Notes: a model not told the origin generated them from the sequence alone. Positions 1 to 9,206 are shown, numbered from the stretch's first letter. The stretch: 40,204 bases of DNA from Arcicella sp. (GCA_025356745.1 JANXRS010000474.1:1-40204), one strand, 5' to 3'. Translations and numbers: made by a program.

Positions 1-1077
1 ACTATGGTTCGTTTCATTATAAGTATAAATATTATTTGCTTGTCCGAGTGCATAATCAATATTTTGAGTTGGAAAAGTGACTTTATCCATTCTCTTCTTG
101 ACAATAGAATCTAGTACCGCATTATTCTTTTGTGATAATAACTTTTTCCCAACTACAGAACTCTTTGGAATAAATTTCATTTCATACGTATAATAAGTTG
201 AAGCATTGGTTAAAAAACTTTGATTTAAAGATTTGTATGCTTTTTTCAAGGAGTCTGAATCATTAGATAAATCCGAAATTCCCCGCATCATTTGATGATG
301 CTTAAATTGGTCTTCTTCGGTTTTATGCATATCAAAGGCTGATAAACTCATGATTACTTTACTCTTTTTAAAAGCATTCGCCGACATATCCGTTTGGTCG
401 GAATTACCCGTTTTATCAGCATCTTCCGTGTAATCATTGCCGTTAAACAATTCAAAGATTAAGTATTGTTTATTCATAATGGTGTACATCTGAGCGGAAT
501 CCGCAATGGTTACGTGGCGGTCGCCGTCGTTTTTTGTATGATCGAAAATGACAATATTTTTGAGCGATTTATTATCAGGATATTTTTTGGCAACTTTAAT
601 ACTGTATCCAGGCAAATCGGTATAAAAAATCCCTTCCTTAATATTGAGCGTTGTTTTAGTCGTTTTTATATCATACAAAAGGCTATATCCTTTGAGATTC
701 GCCCAAGGCAGGGCAACATTATTAAACCAGAAAGCAAAAATACTTATCAAAACTGCCACCACAAACATAGGCAACATTGCTCTGGTTATGGAAATACCCG
801 CACTTTTAAGGGCCGTTAATTCAAAGTATTCGCCTAAATTTCCGTAAGTCATCAAAGTTGAAAGCAACATGGCTAAAGGTAAGGCAATTGGAATGGTAAT
901 TAAACTAAAATAAAAGAAGAGTTTAAGGTATAATTCTAAGCCCAAATCTTTACCGAAAAGATCAGCAAAATAAGCAATAATAAGGCGCATCAAGAATATA
1001 AAAATCACCACTGTCAAGGTCATAAAAAATGGTTGCCAGAAGGATTTGAGGATTAATTTATCTATTTTTTTTATCAT
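1..1077 (-). CDS. LptF/LptG (YjgP/YjgQ) family permease, C-terminus runs off the window
   Basis: Minus-strand reading from ATG at 1077 gives MIKKIDKLILKSFWQPFFMTLTVVIFIFLMRLIIAYFADLFGKDLGLELYLKLFFYFSLITIPIALPLAMLLSTLMTYGNLGEYFELTALKSAGIS..., typical of LptF/G. The frame is open to base 1. The ORF track lists only antisense ORFs here. Confidence 0.9.
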   Translation of the reverse strand, partial: MIKKIDKLILKSFWQPFFMTLTVVIFIFLMRLIIAYFADLFGKDLGLELYLKLFFYFSLITIPIALPLAMLLSTLMTYGNLGEYFELTALKSAGISITRAMLPMFVVAVLISIFAFWFNNVALPWANLKGYSLLYDIKTTKTTLNIKEGIFYTDLPGYSIKVAKKYPDNKSLKNIVIFDHTKNDGDRHVTIADSAQMYTIMNKQYLIFELFNGNDYTEDADKTGNSDQTDMSANAFKKSKVIMSLSAFDMHKTEEDQFKHHQMMRGISDLSNDSDSLKKAYKSLNQSFLTNASTYYTYEMKFIPKSSVVGKKLLSQKNNAVLDSIVKKRMDKVTFPTQNIDYALGQANNIYTYNETNHS

Positions 1078-1092
1078 TGATTGAAATATAAA

Positions 1093-1124
1093 AATGCTCG
1101 TGATTCGGGATGAAACACGAGCAT
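1093..1124 (-). terminator. Hairpin (ATGCTCGTG...CACGAGCAT), likely terminator of the START-like gene
   Basis: 9-bp arms at 1094-1102 and 1116-1124, followed on the minus strand by a T-rich tract. Confidence 0.5.
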
Positions 1125-1186
1125 CGTGCGTTCCACTAAGAACGCAAAAATACATAAAATTGATTTCTTAACATCGTTAAAATTTC

Positions 1187-1579
1187 TTAACTGCCTACGA
1201 TTTCCTTCAATTTATAGATTAAATCTCCCCATAACTCATTGAGTTCTTCTTCGTCTGTATTCATGGAATAATCAACAATTTTTAAATACGTTGAACCTGT
1301 TAAATCACTAACATCCATTTTGAATTCAAGATAATTATGGTCTTTTTCATCACTATTTGGAGGAACAAAATCGAATTTTGCAGATTTATTTAATCTTAAT
1401 TGTGAAAGCTTAGCAATATGACTTTCACCATCCCAAAGGAAATCAAAAGTTGTACTGTCTTTCAGAATAACTTTCTCAGCAAACCATTGTTGCATACCCG
1501 AAGCTGAACTAATATATGGAAATAGCACTTTTGGAGAGGCTCTTAACTCAAATTCTGCGATAAATTTATGTTTAGTCAT
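1187..1579 (-). CDS. START-like / SRPBCC-fold (AHSA1-like) domain protein
   Basis: ORF 130 aa; AEFELRASPKVLFPYISSASGMQQWFAEKV resembles Bacteroidota START-like proteins. Confidence 0.8.
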   Translation of the reverse strand: MTKHKFIAEFELRASPKVLFPYISSASGMQQWFAEKVILKDSTTFDFLWDGESHIAKLSQLRLNKSAKFDFVPPNSDEKDHNYLEFKMDVSDLTGSTYLKIVDYSMNTDEEELNELWGDLIYKLKEIVGS

Positions 1580-1871
1580 ATTTTTAAAGGATTTAGCGTA
1601 TTCTCGAAAAAAAAATTAATTTAAAAATACATCGGCATTAAAAATGCCTTAATTCTGTAATGGCAAAGGTATCATTGTTAATGATATTAGCAAACTTTTT
1701 TTTTAGTTTTACCAAAAAATTGGACGATTATAGCTACTTAGTGATTGATTATCAATAACTTAAACCTTAAAATAGTTTAATTTATGCCAAATACGCTTTT
1801 AAAAAATTTAATAAATTAATTACTTGATAATCAGGACGTAAGGAAATAGTTTAAAAAAAATGCTAAAATGA

Positions 1872-1903
1872 TTTGTCTTAAAATATTTAAATTCTTACTT
1901 TTG
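1872..1903 (+). promoter_or_regulatory. Bacteroidota-type promoter (TTTG-N20-TACTTTTG) for tRNA-Met
   Basis: TTTG at 1872-1875 and TAnnTTTG match TACTTTTG at 1896-1903, just upstream of the tRNA. Confidence 0.55.
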
Positions 1904-1917
1904 CACCAGATTAATAC

Positions 1918-1991
1918 TGCGGGATAGCTCAGATGGTTAGAGCGTAGGATTCATAACCCTAAGGTCGGCAGTTCGATCCTGCTTCCCGCAA
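1918..1991 (+). tRNA. tRNA-Met (anticodon CAT)
   Basis: Cloverleaf by eye: acceptor TGCGGGA/TCCCGCA, D-stem GCTC/GAGC, anticodon loop TTCATAA, T-arm GGCAG TTCGATC CTGCT. Confidence 0.93.
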
Positions 1992-1999
1992 CTACTATT

Positions 2000-2030
2000 G
2001 CCCTTACTGATTTTTTCAGTAAGGGCTTTT
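2000..2030 (+). terminator. Rho-independent terminator after tRNA-Met
   Basis: Perfect stem GCCCTTACTGA/TCAGTAAGGGC (2000-2010/2016-2026) followed by TTTT. Confidence 0.85.
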
Positions 2031-2038
2031 TACTTTTT

Positions 2039-2098
2039 AAAATGAATCATTAATTAAGAACCCGTAGTAGATAAGGGTCTTAATTAGTGATTCATTTT
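2039..2098 (-). terminator. Long hairpin downstream of the rRNA methyltransferase gene
   Basis: AAAATGAATCATTAATTAAGAACCC...GGGTCTTAATTAGTGATTCATTTT, near-perfect arms with one wobble and one bulge. Confidence 0.65.
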
Positions 2099-2102
2099 TA
2101 TC

Positions 2103-3536
2103 TTACCTCAAATCTAATCGAACTACATTTTCCACATGATGTGTTTGAGGGAACATATCTACGGGTTGAACAGCAGTGACAGCGTATTTTTCATCTAATA
2201 TGGCTATATCTCTGGCCTGTGTTGCAGGATTACAGCTCACGTAGACAATTCTCTTGGGAGCGGCTTCTAATAAAACTCTTACGACAGGTTCATCCATTCC
2301 TGCCCGTGGGGGGTCGGTGATAACGGTATCTGGCCGTCCATGTTGGCTAACGAAGTCATAACTCAACAATTTTCGCATATCGCCCGCATAAAACGCTGTA
2401 TTGGTGATATTGTTAATTTGAGAATTGACTTTTGCATCTTCAACCGCCATTTCTACGTATTCTAAACCAATTACTTTTTTAGCTTGTCGGGCTACAAAAT
2501 TGGCGATGGTTCCTGTGCCTGTATAAAGGTCATACACTAACTCATCTCCCAGTAAGTCAGCGTATTCCCGAGTAATTTTGTATAATTCAAAGGCTTGTTT
2601 TGAATTAGTTTGGAAGAAAGATTTTGGTCCAACTCTAAAAAGGAGTCCCTCCATTTCCTCTACTATGTAAGGAAATCCTTTTACGTTTACTACTTCCAAA
2701 TCAAAGAAAGTGTCGTTTCCTTTGGTATTGATGATATAATTCAAAGAAGTAATTGCTGGAAATTTCAACGCCAAATGGTTCATTACCAAGTCAATATCTT
2801 CGGGTTGGCAATAAGCAAATTGTACAATTACCATCAAATCGCCCGTATTAGCGGTTCTGATAATGAGGTTACGCAAGGCTCCTTTTTCCTGTTTTATTTG
2901 TTCGTAATAATCTAAATTATGTTTTTGAGTAAAATCTCTCAATGCTAGACGAATAGCATTTGAAGGGTCTGGTTGGAGGTAACATTTTTCGATATCCAAT
3001 ATTTTATCAAAACGTCTCGGAATGTGAAAACCAAGGGCATTTCTTGAAAATTCTTCACCCGAATCCATTTGTTCTTTCGTTAACCAACGGTTTTGAGAGA
3101 AGGTATATTCCAATTTATTGCGATAATAAAACATATCGGCAGAAGGAAAAATGGGCTTTATTTCGGGTAATTTTACTTTTGCAATTCTTTGCAAAGCATC
3201 CGTAACTTGTCTGGTTTTGAAGTCCAATTGTACCTGATAATCAATATGTTGCCACTTACAGCCTCCGCAAGTTCCAAAATGTTGACAGGTAATTTCGGTT
3301 CGATATTTTGATTCTGGGCGAATATTAAAAGCCACGGCTTCCATGAAACTTTTCTTGGATTTCATTACTCTTAGATCCACTATATCACCTGGGGCAACGG
3401 GACCTTCGATGAAGATTACTTTATCATCAATTCGACTGATACATTTTGCATCGGAAGCAAAATCTTCTACTAAAACATTCTCAAAAATGGTATTTTCTTT
3501 TTTCTTTTTCATTATAAATTGTAAAACGGACAGCAT
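2103..3536 (-). CDS. rlmD: 23S rRNA (uracil-5-)-methyltransferase, RlmD/RumA family with TRAM domain; true start probably the internal Met of MKKKKENTIFENV
   Basis: CQHFGTCGGCKWQHIDYQVQLDFK Fe-S cluster motif; LVYDLYTGTGTIANFVA; TDPPRAGMDEPVV; VYVSCNPATQARD. Confidence 0.93.
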   Translation of the reverse strand: MLSVLQFIMKKKKENTIFENVLVEDFASDAKCISRIDDKVIFIEGPVAPGDIVDLRVMKSKKSFMEAVAFNIRPESKYRTEITCQHFGTCGGCKWQHIDYQVQLDFKTRQVTDALQRIAKVKLPEIKPIFPSADMFYYRNKLEYTFSQNRWLTKEQMDSGEEFSRNALGFHIPRRFDKILDIEKCYLQPDPSNAIRLALRDFTQKHNLDYYEQIKQEKGALRNLIIRTANTGDLMVIVQFAYCQPEDIDLVMNHLALKFPAITSLNYIINTKGNDTFFDLEVVNVKGFPYIVEEMEGLLFRVGPKSFFQTNSKQAFELYKITREYADLLGDELVYDLYTGTGTIANFVARQAKKVIGLEYVEMAVEDAKVNSQINNITNTAFYAGDMRKLLSYDFVSQHGRPDTVITDPPRAGMDEPVVRVLLEAAPKRIVYVSCNPATQARDIAILDEKYAVTAVQPVDMFPQTHHVENVVRLDLR

Positions 3537-3678
3537 TGTCCGGTGAATTCTATGCTTACGGACTGTTTATCCGTTTTACGCATACACCACAAAAGTACGG
3601 AGTCTAAAAATTTATATTGATAAAAAGATGTGAGTTTTAAGAAAATGAGGGAATTTTGTAAAAATATAAATCACATAC

Positions 3679-4491
3679 ATGAAAGATAAAGTAGTCATCA
3701 TCACGGGAGCGTCATCGGGAATTGGAAAGGCTTTGGCATTTTCTTTTGGGCGAGAAGGAGCTAAAATTGTCATTACGGGGCGAAAAGAAGCACCTTTGAT
3801 GGAAGTCAGTCAAGCGTTAACAAAAACTGGCATTGAAAACTTCGCCTTGGTTTCTGATGTTAGTATCGAAGCTGATAACGTTGAAATGATTAAAAAAACA
3901 ATTAAGCAATACGGCAAAATTGACATTCTCATAAATAACGCAGGAATTTCGATGCGTTCAATGTTTGCGGATTGTGATTTGAATGTTATCAAAGCGGTGA
4001 TGGATATTAATTTCTACGGAACGGTTTATGCTACTAAATATGCCCTACCCTACATTAAAGAAACCAAAGGTTCTATCGTGGGCGTTTCATCTATTGCGGG
4101 ATATAGAGGTTTACCCGTTCGCTCAGGATATTCTGCTTCAAAATTTGCGGTTAATGGTTTCTTAGAGGCTTTACGGACAGAATTGATGCACACAGGAGTT
4201 CATGTTCTAACGGCTTGTCCAGGCTTCACCGCTTCTAATATTCGGGTGGCATCCTTGGGGTCAGATGGTAATTCAAAGGGTGAATCTATGCGGGATGAAG
4301 GCAATATGATGTCATCAGAGGAAGTGGCGGATAGAATTTTGAGAGCTGTCAAAAACCGTGATAGAGATATGGTTTTGACTTTACAAGGAAAGGCGATTAT
4401 TTTAATAAATAAACTGTTTCCAAAATTGGCGGATAAATTAACATTTAATGCTTTAGCGAAGGAAAAGAATTCACCTTTAGCGAAAATTTAA
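3679..4491 (+). CDS. SDR family NAD(P)-dependent oxidoreductase
   Basis: TGASSGIGKALA, NNAGIS, YSASKFAVNG motifs. Confidence 0.95.
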   Translation: MKDKVVIITGASSGIGKALAFSFGREGAKIVITGRKEAPLMEVSQALTKTGIENFALVSDVSIEADNVEMIKKTIKQYGKIDILINNAGISMRSMFADCDLNVIKAVMDINFYGTVYATKYALPYIKETKGSIVGVSSIAGYRGLPVRSGYSASKFAVNGFLEALRTELMHTGVHVLTACPGFTASNIRVASLGSDGNSKGESMRDEGNMMSSEEVADRILRAVKNRDRDMVLTLQGKAIILINKLFPKLADKLTFNALAKEKNSPLAKI

Positions 4492-4539
4492 ATATTGAAG
4501 ATGACTTCCTTTGAAAGGAAGTCATCTTCAATATTTAAA
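4487..4539. terminator. Perfect 26-bp-arm palindrome acting as bidirectional terminator between convergent genes
   Basis: TTTAAATATTGAAGATGACTTCCTTT-G-AAAGGAAGTCATCTTCAATATTTAAA; the stop codons of both flanking ORFs lie in the arms. Confidence 0.8.
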
Positions 4540-4768
4540 AAATCTCCCCCATGTCCGCATACATTTCCCGAAATCGCAAAATAACTTTTTGAATAAACAG
4601 ATCATTAATCATTTCACGGATTGAAGCTTCGGAAGCATCCATTTCAGAAATTTTGTAAACCTGTTCTAAATCCGGCGTTTCAAATTTAATGAAAAATTTG
4701 GCATTCCATTTATACAAGGATATTTTCATGTCAGGACTTGAACCTGATAGTTCTCCAATAAAGTACAT
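4535..4768 (-). CDS. Small conserved hypothetical protein
   Basis: 77-aa ORF between convergent terminator and cyclophilin gene; no recognised domain. Confidence 0.6.
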   Translation of the reverse strand: MYFIGELSGSSPDMKISLYKWNAKFFIKFETPDLEQVYKISEMDASEASIREMINDLFIQKVILRFREMYADMGEIF

Positions 4769-4778
4769 ATTTTCAGGA

Positions 4779-4803
4779 TTTAGGGGTTAGGTTTAGGGGT
4801 TAG
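4779..4803. repeat. Two-copy direct repeat TTTAGGGGTTAG
   Basis: TTTAGGGGTTAG at 4779-4790 and 4792-4803. Confidence 0.7.
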
Positions 4804-4840
4804 TCGTTATAGAATCTAATCCCAAAAACCTACAACCTGT

Positions 4841-5284
4841 TTACGCTTCTGCTTCAATAACCGTAATTTTTTGAATTTGGTCGCCTTCACGTATTTTATC
4901 AATTACGTCTAACCCTTCAACCACTTTTCCGAAACAAGTATGTTTACGGTCTAAATGGGCCGTATTGTCACGACTATGACACACAAAAAATTGTGAACCG
5001 CCCGTGTTTGGTCCACGGTGAGCCATTGACAAAACGCCACGATCGTGATATTGATTTCCACCCGTTAATTCATCTGGAATTGAATAACCTGGACCTCCAC
5101 CACCCGTTCCATCTGGATCACCACCTTGAATCACGAAATTTGGAATTACTCTATGAAAAGTTAATCCATCGTAAAAACCCTTTTTAGCTAAATCAGTAAA
5201 ATTTTTTACGTGAATTGGAGCATCTTGCTCATAAAATTCAATCACCATTAGACCTCTATCGGTCAGCATTTCAGCTTTAATCAT
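4841..5284 (-). CDS. Peptidylprolyl isomerase, cyclophilin type
   Basis: [33 protein letters not shown] and [20 protein letters not shown]. Confidence 0.97.
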   Translation of the reverse strand: MIKAEMLTDRGLMVIEFYEQDAPIHVKNFTDLAKKGFYDGLTFHRVIPNFVIQGGDPDGTGGGGPGYSIPDELTGGNQYHDRGVLSMAHRGPNTGGSQFFVCHSRDNTAHLDRKHTCFGKVVEGLDVIDKIREGDQIQKITVIEAEA

Positions 5285-5343
5285 TGTATTCTGTTATTTA
5301 ATTATTTATACAAAATTAGGAACAAATGGGATTGATTCATAGT

Positions 5344-5661
5344 TCAAATTTTAACTTTTCCCCTCAGAATGTCGAAATACATGATAAAATCACTAGCGAG
5401 ACTATAAAATGGATACTTGAAAGTAGCGGGTTTATTTTTTTCAAAAAAGAAGTGTCCCACCCATGCAAAAGCGTATCCAACTACGGGCATAAACCACAAC
5501 AGGTTATATTGAGCCGTATAAATTACGTAAATCAGGATAACGAAAAACAACGTTGTTCCGATAAAATGCAGTAATTTTGAAGTAGAATTGGCGTGTTCGG
5601 TTAAATAATAAGGATAAAATTCCTTTAAAGATTGAAAATCGCTGGTTTTAGTAGTTTCCAT
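5344..5661 (-). CDS. DUF962/Mpo1-like membrane protein
   Basis: FYPYYLTEHANSTSKLLHFIGTTLFF...PVVGYAFAWVGHFFFEKNKPATFKYPFYSLASDFIMY. Confidence 0.9.
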   Translation of the reverse strand: METTKTSDFQSLKEFYPYYLTEHANSTSKLLHFIGTTLFFVILIYVIYTAQYNLLWFMPVVGYAFAWVGHFFFEKNKPATFKYPFYSLASDFIMYFDILRGKVKI

Positions 5662-5695
5662 TTTATAAATATTTTAAGATTAAATTTAATTATAC

Positions 5696-6583
5696 GTGAA
5701 AATAATAAAATATCTCCTTATTTTTAGTGTCGCCCCTCTCCTATTTTCTTGTGGGACTGATAAAACCGAAGAATCAATTAAATTTTTCAAAAGGGGCAAT
5801 CAAAAGCTTAAAGAAAAAGAATATTTAGATGCCATTCATTGGTTTGATGAATCGGTAAAACAGAACCCAAAATTTGCAGATTCTTATAATAATCGGGGTT
5901 TAGCCTATCAAAAAATTGAAAAAATAGACAATGCTTTGAAAGATTTTGATAAGGCAATTGAAATTGATAAAAAATATTGGGAAGCCTACTACAATCGTGC
6001 AGAGGCACTTTTTTTAAAAGGTGATTTTCAAAATGCAATGTTAGATTATGATAAATTGGCGATTCCTTTTAAAGATTCATCTTTTTATTATGTAAGTCGG
6101 GCGGATGTGAAAGTTCAATTGCAAAATACGGCTGGAGCAACGGCAGATTATGAAAAAGCTATCTTACTGAATCCTAAAAATGCTGAGGCTTACACTAATC
6201 AAGGGTATTTGTATTTTGAAAACAAAGACTTTACTTTGGCAAAAAAGAGTTTTGAAAAAGCTATTTCTTTTGACCCAAGACAAGATTTTGCCCTTAACAA
6301 TTTAGCTTTTATTTTAAATCAAGAAAAGAAATTTGACGAAGCCTTGAAAAAGGTTAATCTTGCTTTGGCACAAGAACCCGCTCAACCTTTTTATTTGAAC
6401 AATAAAGGTTTGATTTTGATAAATTTAGGAAAATTGGAAGAAGCAAAAGAATTAATTGAAAGATCTATCCGACTGAATGATAAAAATGGTTTGGCGTATC
6501 AAAACTTAGGGCTATATTATCAGAAAAAAGGGGATAATTTGAAGGCTAAAGAGAATTTCGAGATTGGGAAGGGGTTGGAGTGA
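5696..6583 (+). CDS. Tetratricopeptide-repeat lipoprotein (GTG start)
   Basis: Lipobox-like LLIFSVAPLLFSCGTDK followed by multiple TPR units (NPKFADSYNNRGLAYQKIEKIDNALKDFDKAIEID...). Confidence 0.9.
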   Translation: MKIIKYLLIFSVAPLLFSCGTDKTEESIKFFKRGNQKLKEKEYLDAIHWFDESVKQNPKFADSYNNRGLAYQKIEKIDNALKDFDKAIEIDKKYWEAYYNRAEALFLKGDFQNAMLDYDKLAIPFKDSSFYYVSRADVKVQLQNTAGATADYEKAILLNPKNAEAYTNQGYLYFENKDFTLAKKSFEKAISFDPRQDFALNNLAFILNQEKKFDEALKKVNLALAQEPAQPFYLNNKGLILINLGKLEEAKELIERSIRLNDKNGLAYQNLGLYYQKKGDNLKAKENFEIGKGLE

Positions 6584-6656
6584 GATTGTATTCCAAAGTG
6601 AAGTTACTGACAAGCCAAAAGTTTATCAAGTTGCCTTTCAGATGTAATATTTCGAC

Positions 6657-6664
6657 TATCTTTG
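6657..6664 (+). promoter_or_regulatory. Candidate -7 element TATCTTTG upstream of the R-M operon
   Basis: Matches Bacteroidota TAnnTTTG, 27 nt before the methyltransferase ATG. Confidence 0.45.
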
Positions 6665-6690
6665 AGCAAGTAAATTTAACATTTTATTAA

Positions 6691-7707
6691 ATGAATTATA
6701 TAGAGTACATAAATCAAACTTTAACACCTAAAATAACTGAAAACGAAGTTGTTTTGGACTTATTTGCTGGTTGTGGTGGCTTGTCTTTGGGTTTTGAAGC
6801 AGTTGGCTATGAAACTATTGGCTATGAAATGGATAATTCAGCAACAAATACATACAATAAAAATTTAAAAGGCAGATGCATAGTAGCAAAACTTGACCTT
6901 GAATTTCAATATCCTCAAGCTGACATTATTATTGGAGGTCCACCTTGCCAACCTTTTAGTGTTGGTGGTCACCAAAAAGGAATGGAAGATTCGAGAGATG
7001 GTTTTCCTATTTTTATAGATGCCGTCAGAAAATTACAACCAAAAGTATTTATGTTTGAGAATGTAAGAGGACTTTTATATTCAAATAAATGGTATTTTGA
7101 TTTAGTAATTGAAGAATTGCAAAAATTGGGTTATTTTATTGATTATAAACTTTTAAATGCTGTAAACTTTGGTATTCCTCAAAATAGAGAAAGACTTTTT
7201 GTAATTGGGCATAGAGCAAAATTTAATTTCCCAAAGCAAATAAGTAAAAAAGTTACAGTTGGAGAAGCCATTGGCGATACAATGTTGACCACACCCGAAG
7301 AAAGCAAATTTTTGAATGAGGCACAAGATAGATATGTAGCTAATTATGAAAAGGCATCGGCTTGCATAAATCCAAGAGATTTATATTCTGACAGACCTGC
7401 CAGAACTTTGACTTGCAGAAATTTAGCAGGTGCTACTGGCGATATGCAACGAGTTAAGCTTTCGGACGGCAGAAGAAGAAGAATTCTACATAATGAAGCG
7501 GCAAGACTTCAAAGCTTTCCTGACTGGTTTGAATTTGTTGGAAATGAAACACAACGGTTTAATCAAATTGGTAATGCTGTGCCACCGCTTTTAGCATATC
7601 AAATAGCATTATCAATTAAAGAATGTTACAATTCAGAAATTGTTTGTACAGCAGATGAAGTTTTAGAAAGCAATTATCAACCGAATAATGTGCTAACCCT
7701 ATTTTAA
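6691..7707 (+). CDS. DNA (cytosine-5-)-methyltransferase, type II R-M
   Basis: Motif I DLFAGCGGLSLGFE, motif IV GGPPCQPFS, motif VI MFENVRG, NFGIPQNRERLFVIG, terminal NQIGNAVPPLLA. Confidence 0.97.
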   Translation: MNYIEYINQTLTPKITENEVVLDLFAGCGGLSLGFEAVGYETIGYEMDNSATNTYNKNLKGRCIVAKLDLEFQYPQADIIIGGPPCQPFSVGGHQKGMEDSRDGFPIFIDAVRKLQPKVFMFENVRGLLYSNKWYFDLVIEELQKLGYFIDYKLLNAVNFGIPQNRERLFVIGHRAKFNFPKQISKKVTVGEAIGDTMLTTPEESKFLNEAQDRYVANYEKASACINPRDLYSDRPARTLTCRNLAGATGDMQRVKLSDGRRRRILHNEAARLQSFPDWFEFVGNETQRFNQIGNAVPPLLAYQIALSIKECYNSEIVCTADEVLESNYQPNNVLTLF

Positions 7708-7710
7708 AAC

Positions 7711-8700
7711 ATGAAGAATTATATCCCGAAAAGCACAAAATCAAAGGCTGTTCAAACAATTATTAATGAGGCACTTGACATTTTGGAAAGTGTGGGAATT
7801 CCTGTGAATAAAACAGAAAGGACTTTGGAAAGAATGGCAGTCTGCTTTTTGGCAGTAGCAGGAGTTATTAAAAATTGGAAAGAAGCAAAAGAGAAAACGA
7901 ATTTAAAATCAAGGGCAATTATAACTTTTGTAAATGTACATTTTGAAGAGAAAATTTCATCAGGTTCTTATGACGACATTCGTAGAAAAGATTTAAAATT
8001 ATTAGTAATTGCCGATATTATAGAGAATAGTGGCGTTAATAAAGGTTCAGCAACTAACGACCCGACACGAGGTTATACCTTGCAAACGGACTTCAAAAAT
8101 CTAATTGTAACCTATAAAACAGTACATTGGGATAAGGCTTTAAAAACCTTCAACAAAAACAAGCCTTCACTTTCTGAAATATTAGAACGAAAAAGAAACA
8201 TTGAAAAAATACCAATAAAACTTCCAAGCGGGAAGGTACTTGAACTTTCTCTTGGCGAACACAATGTTTTACAGAAAGAAATTATAGAACAGTTTTTACC
8301 CCGTTTTGGTAACGATTGCATTGTGTTGTATATTGGAGACACTTCACACAAGTCTTTGCATATTGAAATCGAAGAATTAAAAAAACTTAATTTTTTTGAA
8401 CTTTCACACGATGAATTGCCCGACATAATTGCTTACAGCAAGAAAAATAATTGGCTTTATTTAATTGAAGCTGTTCACAGTTCTGGACCAATGAGCGAAA
8501 TAAGAGTGTTGACACTCAAAAAAATATTGAAGGAGTGCAAAGCAGAACTCATTTTTGTAACCAGTTTTTTGACAAGATTAGAATTTAGAAAATGGATGTT
8601 GGACGTTGCTTGGGAAACAGAAGTATGGATAGCTGACAACCCAGACCATTTGGTGCATTTCAACGGACATAAATTTTTAGGAGCATACAAACCAGAGTAA
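7711..8700 (+). CDS. Type II restriction endonuclease, BsuBI/PstI family
   Basis: LYIGDTSHKSLHIEIEELKKL...ELPDIIAYSKKNNWLYLIEAVHSSGPMSEIR...AWETEVWIADNPDHLVHFNGHKFLGAYKP matches recalled BsuBI/PstI RE C-terminal domain; starts 3 nt after the MTase stop. Confidence 0.92.
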   Translation: MKNYIPKSTKSKAVQTIINEALDILESVGIPVNKTERTLERMAVCFLAVAGVIKNWKEAKEKTNLKSRAIITFVNVHFEEKISSGSYDDIRRKDLKLLVIADIIENSGVNKGSATNDPTRGYTLQTDFKNLIVTYKTVHWDKALKTFNKNKPSLSEILERKRNIEKIPIKLPSGKVLELSLGEHNVLQKEIIEQFLPRFGNDCIVLYIGDTSHKSLHIEIEELKKLNFFELSHDELPDIIAYSKKNNWLYLIEAVHSSGPMSEIRVLTLKKILKECKAELIFVTSFLTRLEFRKWMLDVAWETEVWIADNPDHLVHFNGHKFLGAYKPE

Positions 8701-8781
8701 AAAAAGCCAAGTATTTGAGTGTAATTGAATAGTTGTGCTAACAAACCTCACAAACATTAAAATCTCAAAATAACCAACGCC

Positions 8782-9160
8782 ATGAATCCTAAAGTTGATT
8801 TTTATTTTAATAAAGCCAGCAAATGGCAGACAGAATTGGAGCAATTGAGAATAATTGTTCTTGATTGTGGACTGACCGAAGAACTGAAATGGGGTGTTCC
8901 TTGCTACACTTTTCAGAATAGTAACGTCGTTTTAATACACGATTTTAAAGAATATTGTGCGGTTTTGTTTGTTAAAGGTGCTTTGTTGAATGATTCCCAT
9001 GGTATTTTAATTTAACAAACGGAGAATACACAGGCGGCAACGAGCTTACTTATTGCATTTCTATGCACCCAAACAAGCCAAAACTCGGAAGGCAACGGTT
9101 TCAACCTGTATTCAGCAAATTATGACTGGAAAAGGATTGAATGATTTGTAAAGTTGATGA
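8782..9160 (+). pseudogene. Truncated YdeI/DUF1801-like gene followed by fragments of a second, frameshifted coding sequence
   Basis: 8782-9015 encodes FYFNKASKWQTELEQLRIIVLDCGLTEELKWGVPCYTF...AVLFVKGALLND, the N-terminal part of a YdeI-like protein, then stops. Downstream frames give LTNGEYTGGNELTYCISMHPNKPK and, in another frame, EGNGFNLYSANYDWKRIE. Confidence 0.65.
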
Positions 9161-9206
9161 TAGAATAGAATCAATTAAGCTTGAAGATAGTACTGTACTA
9201 ATAAAC

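Noticed and set aside
466-847. Plus-strand ORFs of 117 and 67 aa
   Set aside because: Entirely antisense to the clear LptF/G coding frame on the minus strand; low-complexity, no family signal.
2610-3546. Three plus-strand ORFs inside the RlmD-like gene
   Set aside because: Antisense shadows of a strongly conserved coding sequence.
4779-4803. Telomere-like TTTAGGGGTTAG direct repeat
   Set aside because: Only two copies, intergenic in a bacterial chromosome; no evidence of a tandem array or function.
8112-8744. Minus-strand ORFs over the restriction endonuclease, considered as an antisense or controller gene
   Set aside because: No HTH or C-protein-like signature; composition fits an antisense shadow.
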